Source of the DNA: Aurifilum marmelostoma
Lineage: Eukaryota > Ascomycota > Sordariomycetes > Diaporthales > Cryphonectriaceae
Assembly (NCBI GenBank): GCA_027559495.1
Contig: JAMXSV010000007.1
Location: 1,302,001 to 1,366,000 of the forward strand
Direction: 5' to 3'
Length of the DNA: 64,000 nucleotides
Each line of letters begins with the position of its first letter. The stretch's first letter is position 1. The notes under the pieces are model-generated. The model saw only the letters and a program-made list of their open reading frames with translations. It was not told the origin of the DNA and did no database searches. A program made the translations under genes and the position numbers. Below are positions 21,130 through 30,346 of the stretch, piece by piece.

Positions 21130-24100
21130 ATGGATGCTGACCAGCACCCTACCTCTACAACGCCCACCGCTTCTCAAGAGAGCGTCCAGTTACCCTCTGA
21201 TCCGCCAGGGACATCGGCGCCTGCCAAAACTTCGGAACCCCGGACTGAGGAACCGAAGAGAGATAGTATCAACAGCACCCATGATCGCCTGGAGCTTGAT
21301 CCGGCAGACACTGCCGAGGATACTCATGATGATGACCAGACAGTCAGAAACGATGAAAACCGTGAGCCTCAAGATGCTTCTGAGGGAAGAGACGTCCTTG
21401 AGGGTGAGAAAGGCGAAGATGAAGACTGGCTTGCATGGGTCAAAGAGCAACCAAAACATACCAACATCAGGTGGTGCAACTACGAGGCCTTCTTGAATCG
21501 TTTTTCTCGTGATGAGGGATTCGATATCATCGAAGTCCTTGCGGGGCATCCAGACATGATGAGCAAGCAAATCTCCCAAGAGACATCGAGACGACGTCGC
21601 AACAAGCAGATCGCATCGCTGCATAGGCAGCCAGCCGAGAATGATACCCAGTTCATCCATCGAGTGAGGGTTCAGTCACCAGCCATCCTCCACGTCTTGG
21701 GTCGTCTGACAGCCCAAGACGATTGGAGCATAGACGAGCCACGTACTTTCTTGCGACCCTTTCAGACCTTCTACTACTCCTTACCGCTTGTGAAGCAGTC
21801 CTTAGAGGTACTAGAACGTCGATCCAGCGCGCCTCAGAATCTTGATCTCGACATGCCTGGAATGGCAGATACGTCGCCAAGCAAAACAACAGACCGGACT
21901 CGAGCAGAAGGGAATGAAGATCCTCTGCACAAGCTGAGCATGCCATCGGACGTGGATCTGGAGGACATCGCCTTTGGCATCATCGATGTGCAATCAGGCG
22001 TGGAGCACATAAAACTCTACATCGACTTCGTGGAAAAACACATCGTCCCCATGTGGACCGAGGCCGCCGGAACTACTAAACAAAAAGTGCGATTCTCAGA
22101 TTTGCCCATGTATTTCAGACCCGGGGATATCGTATATACTCCGCAGGAAATCAGCGATGACAAAGACAAGGCTGGCAAGGCTGGTTCTAACTTTCCTGCG
22201 ACCGGCGGGCTGGCTGTTTTCCAGAATTACTGGAAGATATGCTACGGAAACATGGAAGAGTTGGATGTTGAAAGAATCAACGACACCAGACCGAACGCCA
22301 GGAAGCGGGTGTACATGTTGTATTCTTTTCATATCGACTTTGATGGTGACAAGTACGGACCTCTGTCCTCGAAACAGCCTATCGTCATCTACGAAGGAGA
22401 GAAGGATATCCGGACCTTGTACACGTACCCGCTACGATTCAAACCCGACGCAGCCGACCGCCGCAGTGAGCTCACGAGGCAGGCTCAGAACCTTCTCTCC
22501 TTTGTTCAGAGAAAGCACCTATATTACGACGGATGGTCGTTGATTCATAGCACCTTCTCTATAGGGAATGAGAAGTACTGGGAAAATCAGGTCGTGGAAC
22601 ATGTCGAGGGCGAGATCATTGTTGACTTCAAGGAGGGCTTCCAGTCCGGCGCTGAATTTGTAAAGCCTCCCTTGCTCTTACCACCGCCACCCGATGACAA
22701 GAGCTTGTCGTCGACGGACAAAGTTGAGTCTATTATCTGGTGGTCTGACAGAACGCGCTTCAAAAATCTCGGATATATCACGGAGACGATAGACACAGTC
22801 GAGCGTTTCAATGTTCTGCATGACAAACACATGGGTCAGGAGGACAGGGTCCTGAGGGACTTTGAGGCGAACAAAAGGGCTTTCGACTTTGGTATGTCAT
22901 TTTCTGTGTCCGAGTCTACAGTTTGCTTTGTACAGTTCTCTACTAATCATTAGAATGTCTAAAAAGATCCCGATCACATGCTTCTTTTCTCCCAGCGCCT
23001 GGTTGCGTATTCCTTCCGAGCTCGAAAGTTTTTTGTTGCCAACATTGACTCTATAAGCGTGATTCAAGCTCCCAAGAATTCTTTCCGGGATCTCAAAGTC
23101 GACGTCGAGCACAAACGCATCCTGAGATCCCTCGTGGAAAGCCATTTCCAGAAACAGGACACCCGTCGGCAGAACAAGGACGCTGTCCTGGACCAGGACT
23201 TCATCCGCGGGAAAGGTTCCGGCCTTGTGATTCTTCTCCACGGCGTGCCCGGTGTAGGAAAGACTACTACGGCCGAGGCTGTGGCCCTGACCAACCGCAA
23301 GCCGCTCTTCGCGCTTACATCTGGGGACTTGGGCTCGACGCCGAAAGCCGTCGAGAAGGCACTCCGGGAAACGTTTCGTCTCGCCACGTTATGGGACTGT
23401 GTTTTGCTGTTGGATGAGGCTGATCTGTTCCTTGCCAAGAGGGATGTTGGAGACTTGGAGCGGAATTCTCTGGTGTCTGGTGCGTATTCATTCTTGAAAA
23501 TCTGATCCCACCCCAGAGGTCTCGTATTTGCTGATCGTGATTCTGCGCAGTGTTCCTTCGGGTACTCGATTACTACGACGGTGTCTTGTTCCTGACAACG
23601 AACCGCGTGGGAACTGTCGATGAAGCGTTCCGATCGAGAATTCACCTTACACTGTATTACCCTCCCCTCAAGAGAAAGCAGACCATGGAGATATTCAAAC
23701 TCAATATCCGGAGGGTTCAAGAAATCGAAAAGACCAGAGCGGAGCTTCACGAGCGTCAAGTGGAAGGCAGCTCGAATTTCATACCCGTTGAGATTGACGA
23801 GAACAGTATCCTTGACTTTGCGACGAAACATTGGGAGAGAACACCACGCAGCCGACGAGTGAGTAGAGACCTGCTCAGAACTTTCCTTTCTCTTTTTCTC
23901 TTCAACAAGTCTGCTAAACATGGTATTCCTTCATCAGTGGAATGGCAGGCAAATCCGCAACGCCTTCCAGGTGGCATACTCTTTGGTGCACTTCAACCGC
24001 CTTAGCCCGAGCGCTCTTGAACAGGGCGAACAAGACGAAAACTATGATGATGAATTCAATGATGATGATGATGAAGATTATAACTACGGCGGTGGCGAGG

Positions 24101-24717
24101 AAGAGGATACCAGTTCCGCAACGCCTCGTTCCAGGGGCAAGGACATGGAGGCCACAACAGCCTCAGCCAGCCAGGAGAAGAACAAAGCCAAGCTCGATGG
24201 CTACCAGTTCAAGATCGTCGCGCAGTCTATTCGACGCTTTGATGACTACCTTGAATTCACACGCGGACGAGACTCGGATTATGCCAAGATCATGCTCTTG
24301 CGCAGAGACGACTTTGTTGTCTCGGACGATGAATGGGGGGATCTATCACCGCGGGCTGGAGGACGCGTCCTCGGAGGACATCCGTCACGATCAGCGCCTC
24401 GCAGAATGCAGAACAGGTCGCCTCGAGCCTCAGAATATATGACTATGCGATCTGAACGTGGCGGGAGGCTGCGTCGGGATCCTATTGAGGAGAGACGCGA
24501 GAGGCCGAGAGGAAGTGATAGGCGGATTCCCAAGTCAGGCGGTTTCGCCGAGGGAGAGTATATGGCCGAGACACCGGGCGGTCGGCGAAGACTAGGAGGT
24601 CCTGCTGTGGCCACTGCAAGGAGCAGAGGGCAGCGTGAATATGATTATGGAGAAGAGGAGGAAGAGGGGGAGGGGATAGAGGAGGAGTACGGTGGCCATG
24701 GCAGATATCGAAATTGA
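21130..24717 (+). CDS. Large fungal AAA+ ATPase (DUF7025 + AAA + lid)
   Basis: Exons are 21130-22891, 22967-23479, 23551-23858 and 23938-24717, with introns of 75, 71 and 79 nt, giving 1120 residues. The first acceptor (AAAAG at 22966) was chosen because it alone joins in frame to DPDHMLLFSQRLVAYSF and has a CTAAT branch site 5' of it. Residues about 1-110 are acidic and disordered. A middle domain of the DUF7025 type (WKICYGNMEELD, IVIYEGEKDI) precedes the ATPase. Walker A is HGVPGVGKTTTAEA near residue 680, Walker B is LLLDEADLFLAK near 733, and sensor 1 is LTTNR near 773. A lid region with IRNAFQ follows. The tail is acidic, then Arg/Gly-rich. Substrate and location are unknown for this abundant filamentous-fungal family. 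Confidence 0.9.
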
Positions 24718-25047
24718 GATGCTGCGCCAGACCAGGTCAATCGCACCAGGCGGGGCAATAATTGATCCTGGTCGGCGTGCAAAAGACAGCACGTATCCCT
24801 ACTGATTAGAGAAACACCTTTCACATTCCCAACTATACATAAAGGAATAAAAGAATAAATATCCAAGTGGCCACCTCAGTCTCATAGACTATGAACATGA
24901 CTAAAAAGTAAGGGTTAGGGTAGAGGCTGACCCAGCCTTTCCAGGCTGTGTTTTGATTATGTAAGAACCAGAGATGTACAGTACCTGTAAATTTTCCAAA
25001 TCTCTTGCCAAGCAACTCACGCATCCAGACATGGCCAGCATTCATAT
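24718..25047. promoter_or_regulatory. SEN15 upstream region with telobox-like motif
   Basis: 330 bp lie between the AAA ATPase stop and the SEN15 start. AAGGGTTAGGGTA at 24910-24922 lies about 125 nt upstream of the start codon. In yeasts and filamentous fungi such boxes occur before translation-related genes, which would suit a tRNA-splicing subunit; this is inference. Confidence 0.45.
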
Positions 25048-25560
25048 ATGAACCAAACAACAGACTCCGTGTCAGCACCAGAGACCATGTCTTTCCCGCC
25101 TCATCTTGAGGGTCTCACCAGGATCGTCCTCAACAATCTCGAGAACCAGCAAGATTGGACAGACATCACAGCCCACGCCGGCCCTTTACAGCCACGACCT
25201 CTCATCTCGGGCCTGTCACCCCGCCGCATGTACGTCCACCCAGACGAGCAGATCGAGACCATCAAGGCGGAGAAGGCTGCTGGCCATGCCATCCCTCAGG
25301 AGGCCGAGTACGAGTGGGTGCTGCCCGTCCACCTGTCCGAGAAGATGAGCCTGCGCGCGTTTGCCGCCGTCTTCGACTCGATCGGCGCGCTGCCGCCTGC
25401 TGCGCAGGCTAGAGAGGACTTGACTGATGCCTGTCCCGAGTGGAAGAAGTGGCGGGGCTCCAAGCGCGGCAAGCGGGTGCTCATGGCCGTGGTCCATGAT
25501 GACTCGACTGTTGTCTACTACATGATGCACGATGGGATTGTCAAGCCGAGGCAGAATTGA
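25048..25560 (+). CDS. SEN15: tRNA-splicing endonuclease subunit Sen15
   Basis: This is a single exon of 170 residues. The Sen15 signature is clear: GLTRIVLNNLENQQDW, the LSPRRMYVHPDEQ block, EYEWVLPVHLSEKMSLR and the final strands VLMAVVHDDSTVVYYMMHDGIV. Sen15 is one of two structural subunits of the heterotetrameric nuclease (Sen2, Sen34, Sen54, Sen15) that removes introns from pre-tRNAs. It has the nuclease-like fold without catalytic residues. A second ATG at 25087 (MSFPPHL) may be the real start, because the domain begins shortly after it. The gene ends only 122 bp from the convergent ADH stop codon. Confidence 0.93.
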   Translation: MNQTTDSVSAPETMSFPPHLEGLTRIVLNNLENQQDWTDITAHAGPLQPRPLISGLSPRRMYVHPDEQIETIKAEKAAGHAIPQEAEYEWVLPVHLSEKMSLRAFAAVFDSIGALPPAAQAREDLTDACPEWKKWRGSKRGKRVLMAVVHDDSTVVYYMMHDGIVKPRQN

Positions 25561-25682
25561 CCTCTCGGGCCAACTGCTGAGACATCTGTCGCATTCAGGA
25601 ACTACCATTACTTCCCAGAGCTGTGCCGAGGACGGCATCCGACACCTTGGCTACATCATGGTGGGATGACCAATCATGTTCC

Positions 25683-27361
25683 TCAAGGTTTGAAGATCAC
25701 CTTGTGCACTTTCATCTGGTCGAAGAGCTCATAGCCTTCGACTGCATCATCCAACGGCATGATCTTGTCAAACATGAAGCTGCGGCTGGTCAGTCAGGCT
25801 GTCTTTTTGGATCAAATCACTTGGGATACACAGAGACATACCTCAGCTTGTCTTGCTTCTTCGCCAGCACTGTCAGTGCCTCAGGAAACAGCGATCGCAC
25901 CGGGCACCGGCCCATAGAAAGGCGGACGTTCTTGCTGCACTGGAGTTAGCACGACGAACCCCGGGGCACGATGCAAGATCAGAACTCACTTGTAGGCGTC
26001 ATTTCCAGTCCATGGGATCTGCCGAGGATCGTCAATCAGTCAGGGATACGGACACGTCTGAGGTTGGCGACACTCACCTCCGCGTTATGCACGCCGATAC
26101 TCGAAATCACACCCCATGGCCTGATTAAATCAAATGCCGTCCGTAGAGCCGGGCTTAATCCCACGACCTCGATGACGGCATCGGCGCCTCTGCCCTCGGT
26201 CACGCTCTTGACCCGCTCAAACATGCCCTCCTTGTCCGTCATGAAGTTCAGCGGCTCCGCCCCTGCCTGCTTGGCCTGCTCCAGCCGGCTCTCGACGCTG
26301 TCCACGGCAAACAGGTGCTTCGGCTTGTACTCGAGCGCAGCGATGATGGCGCAGATGCCGACGGGTCCGCAGCCGACGACCACTACGGTGCCGTTCTCGA
26401 TCTCACTGGGCGAGAGCTGAGAGAAGGCATTCTTGGCACCGAAGTAGCCGGTGGGGAAGATGTCTGCCATCAACACGAGGGATTGATCCTGGATCTCGGG
26501 AGGGGCCTTCATCACTGTACCGTCTGCGTGAGGTACGCGGACGTACTCGGCTTGTCCGCCGTCTCTGAAGAAATATGTAGCTCATCAGCACAACCGGCTT
26601 GTTGTATAGGGAATACGGAGAATGTGGGGGCCACCACCGACTTACAGCTTGGGACAGCCGAAAAGAAGAGACTCGACGCAGCGGGACGAGTATCCGTGCT
26701 GGCAGTAGAAACATTTCCCACTGAAACAAAAAGGAAGCATGTCAGCTACCGACACAGTCACTTGTCACCCATTTCAGGCCATATTCGTGCGTACCAAGTA
26801 ACTGTGAACGGAGAGACAATCTTGTCTCCCGTCTTGAGGCTCTTTACATTCTCGCCTGCTTCCACGACGATACCAGTGAACTCATGGCCCCTGTGTACAG
26901 CGTTAGCATATTCTGTTACAGAGCGTGAAGCACTTCACTTCGCTTTCCGAGACAACTTCTAGAAGGGATGAGAGCTTGCTCACATTATAAAGCCCGTGTC
27001 GGACGGCTGGTGGCCCCTGAAGACGTGCAGTTCACTATGGCGCCCCGAGATATCCAATATCAGCACACACCACACTCGCACCCACGAACAAGCTAGCACG
27101 AGAGGGGGGAAAGAAGAGAGAAGAGAAATGGGCATGTAAGGGCACAACAAACGTACGATCCGCACAGGGCCGTTGCCTGCACCTTTACGATGATGTCCTC
27201 GGGGCTCTGCACTGCCTCGCAAGTTAGGCTCATCCCCTTGTCCCAGTACCGTGATATTGGGGTCGAAGGCATAGCTTACACTTCGGAACCGGCCGTTCCT
27301 GGATCGAAACCTTGTGCGGGCCGTCGAAGACGACGGCCTTCATGGTGGTCTTTTCAGCCAT
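25683..27361 (-). CDS. Zinc-containing alcohol dehydrogenase (MDR family)
   Basis: Nine exons on the minus strand are 27361-27280, 27211-27157, 27034-26984, 26890-26795, 26720-26646, 26564-26078, 26018-25990, 25934-25842 and 25785-25683. They give 356 residues with all phases consistent. The N-terminal GroES-like domain has the catalytic-zinc Cys in ALCGS (about 44) and GHE (about 63-65). The structural zinc loop has four Cys in the classic spacing C-x2-C-x2-C-x7-C (95, 98, 101, 109). The Rossmann fold shows GCGPVG, followed by FAVDSVESRLEQAK and GADAVIEVVG. The family is NAD(P)-dependent oxidation of alcohols, including glutathione-dependent formaldehyde-type relatives; the exact substrate is open. 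The many small exons are unusual next to the mostly one- to five-exon genes here. UstYa-like gene lies upstream on the same strand. Confidence 0.9.
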
Positions 27362-28070
27362 GGTATGCTTTGTCTTGACTGAGATCTCTTTCGCAATCGA
27401 TCACAAGGAGAAAAAGAAGAAAAAAAGGAGCAAGCTGTATTAGGAATTCTTGTTGTCTCGCTCTGGATGTTTGGGCAGCCACGCCTCGATTCTCTCTTTT
27501 TTTTCTTTCTTTTTCTTCTTCTTCCTTGCTGGTGCAGACTTGGTTTGCCCGTCTTTTTTTTTCTTTCCCTTGTCCTGTGGTCTGACGATCCCCACCCTTA
27601 ATACTTTTGGGACAGCCGGCACATCCAAAACCCCTCTTATTTGGCCCCCGTATACTTCCGCACCGAAAGCCGGTGCCTCGGGATGATCCTCTTAGTCAGA
27701 TCGCCGGCAGCGGAGGTTTGTGGGGAATCTGCTTGTAAGTGGGTTGACTGAATCGGGTAACTTATACGGGGTAAGCCGAGGGAGAAGCGTCCTTGTCTCA
27801 ATATGGGGGCGGCTTATTATCGTGAAGAAAAGAGAAGGATCAGAAATATTAAGAAAGAAAAAAAAGGTCAAGACGTGGATGAGATGAAAGTGTAGCAATA
27901 GTCCTGTCATCCCTCAGGTAGGACGGTTTCTACTCATGGTTTCTACGCTAAATACATACCCATCAGCGAGCAACCCAAACTTATTGCCTCACAACCTCAC
28001 CGCAGTACCACACCATCAGCAGATCCGTACTACATCTCAGAGCAGAAGACGGTACACCCAGATCTCATTC
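27362..28070. promoter_or_regulatory. ADH upstream region with inverted motif pair
   Basis: CCCCGTATA (27646-27654) and its reverse complement TATACGGGG (27763-27771) lie about 285 and 400 nt before the ADH start. A CACCG/CGGTG hairpin follows the first copy at once (27661-27675). T-rich and CT-rich tracts lie near 27495-27575. No gene is visible. Confidence 0.4.
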
Positions 28071-29470
28071 TCAGCACCAGTCCAACACGCTCTTATCACA
28101 CTGCAGAATCTTCTTATCCTCCTCCGTATATACATCTGGTCCTGCCGGGTTCGGATCCGGCCAGTGCGTGGGCTGCGGATCCCCAGGCGGCACCGTCATG
28201 GTGATGGCGTTGAGCGCGCCGCACGTCACCTCGTCGGTGCACTTGAAGTCCCGGACCCGGTGCTCCTCGGCCCAGGTGCGCACGCGGTCGTAGCTGCGGC
28301 ACGTGTGTGGGATCTTGAACATGGGCGTGATCTCGCCGTTCTTGAGCTCGGGCTTGGACCAGAAGGGGATCGGGGTTATGTCGGCGTGGCACATGGTGGC
28401 CTTGCGGATGGCGTCGACGCAGTGGACTGTGTGGTTTTTTTTTTTTTTGGGACCTTGGTCAGCATGGATCATTCCTTCGGGTTTCTCCAGTTTGGAGATT
28501 GGCCGTCGAGAACTTACTTAGATGGTTTCTCATGTTATTGCGCCCTGCCACCAGATCCGCCATCACACTGTAGTACTCGAACCAGACCAGCTTTCGAAGC
28601 ACGTTGATGCAGTGGAGCTCGTGGAAGACGCCGAGCCACACGAGCTGTGGACACACAGCAGCTGTCAGTTTATGTCCGTCTAGGAATGGGAAGGGCGACA
28701 GGACTACTCACGCTATGCTCCTCATCACCTGGGATCTTGACGGTGCCGTTGGGAATTTGTTCCGCGTCCTTGGTTGGGACGGCCGTGAGCCAGTCTTTGA
28801 TGACGTACACAGTCACAAGTCAGTCATTCTAGGTCGCTTAGGATGGGGTTCCCTTCTCAAGGAGTGGAGGGAGGTGGAGGGACAAAAGGGGCATACTGAC
28901 TGTACGATTCATACCACCTCACGTCTTGCTCATATGTGGGTTTGTTGTTCCACAGCTCTTGGCCGGGGTCGATATCGAAATAAGGGAACGTATACTCGAC
29001 ATATTCCGACATGTGGTCATCCACAACCGGTGCTAGGAAGGAAGGAATGTCAACAGTATTCAATAAAAGAGAGATGAGGGGGGGGGGTTCCTAAACGAGA
29101 CCCAAAAAAGAGTGAATAAATACTCACACCACCCAAAGATCCCATTCGCAGGCGTCCCCCTATTCCCCCCAAACGCAAGAATAACCAACAGCGCACCAAG
29201 CAGCCAGAACAAGCTCGCAAATAGATTGATCCTAGCGCTCATCAGCCGTCGCCGGGGCTGTGCCAGGATCGGGCTCTGGTGGCAGGCGCAATCGCACGAG
29301 GGGTCCCGCGTCCTCTTGTCGCACACCGTCAGGTCCGAGTCTCCCGACGGCGAGGGCGACGCCAGCAGACGCTCGCTGTCCTTGGCATCTTCGGTCGCTG
29401 GGAGGGACTGGTGGTGCCGCTGGCCGACTTGGGCGAGGGCGCGGCGGGCGGTGTCCTTCAGCCTGTCCAT
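28071..29470 (-). CDS. UstYa-like (DUF3328) oxidase family protein
   Basis: Five exons on the minus strand are 29470-29128, 29032-28901, 28794-28712, 28644-28518 and 28426-28071, with introns of 95, 106, 67 and 91 nt, giving 346 residues. The donor at 28900 (GTCAGT) is weaker than the rest. A cytosolic N terminus of about 78 residues with a CDCACH cluster precedes one membrane helix (INLFASLFWLLGALLVILAF). The two family-defining motifs are present as FHELHCINVLRK (about 194-205) and HLIHCVDAIRKATMCHAD (about 227-244). UstYa-type proteins carry out oxidative cyclisation or other oxidations in fungal RiPP and related pathways. I find no repeat-bearing precursor peptide, peptidase or P450 beside it, so a pathway cannot be named. 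Confidence 0.88.
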
Positions 29471-30346
29471 GAGATAGAGAGAGGAAGAGAGCTGGGAGGA
29501 GGGAAAAGAGTATTGGCTCAGTGAATACGAGCCTGAGTTGCGATTGCATCCCTCAGTCGGTTGAACAACTGAATTACGAGCCAGAGTCGGGGTATTTGAT
29601 TTAATAGAACTGACAAGTTACATATGAGGATGGTTGACAGAGGGTGGCGAGGCCGTTTGATCACGTCCTTTCAGCATTTGGCCACTATTCAGAACCAAAT
29701 AGAGATAGGGCACTGCTTTGTTGCTGTTTTAGGGGCCGTCAGCTCACTACAAAAATACATTACAGAAATTCTGGTCCAGCCCAAAATTTCAAGGTCTATA
29801 AAAAATAAATTCAATCGACACTACTATATTAATTACTGAAGTATTCTGGTGGTTCTGTATAGAAGTGTTGCTCGTCACTCAACAACAACCCCTTCCCCCC
29901 CCCTCTTTCGAACCCCAACGCCAAAGAAGACCCGCAGGAGTAGCCAGCGATGAGCCCGTCCCCCAGACACTGTTATTGTCATACAAGACATATCTCAATC
30001 TTTTCAGATATTAAATTCGCCAGAGTGATTTCCAGCAAACTAGGGCAGCGTTGTGTCAGACCATCTCTGGACGCTCTGTCTCGCTTTGATTTAGTCATCT
30101 GGCCTGCCTGTGCGTCACTTTATACTTAGCATCAGAGTGCATTGGTGGCACGAATGTGATGTGTAATGTATCATGATTTAAGACTATCTATCTACCAGGA
30201 TCTTTGCAGCCTTAACATTCCTCTATGAGAAAACCTCAACGCCAATCCATGTCGCATCCGAATGACGCTGTAATTACAATATTCGTAGCTCATAATCATG
30301 CAAGCGCCCAACACCATTTTCTTGCGAAACTCCTCGCCGGAAAAAC
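29471..30346. other. Intergenic region
   Basis: Upstream region of the UstYa-like gene and downstream region of HSP104. It is AT-rich near 29600-29850. A TTCGAA with C-rich flank near 29909 is not part of a tRNA. No gene seen. Confidence 0.55.

Noticed and set aside
29900..29930. TTCGAA with GC flanks, considered as a tRNA T-arm
   Set aside because: No pairing T-stem, no A-box, no acceptor stem within tRNA distance.
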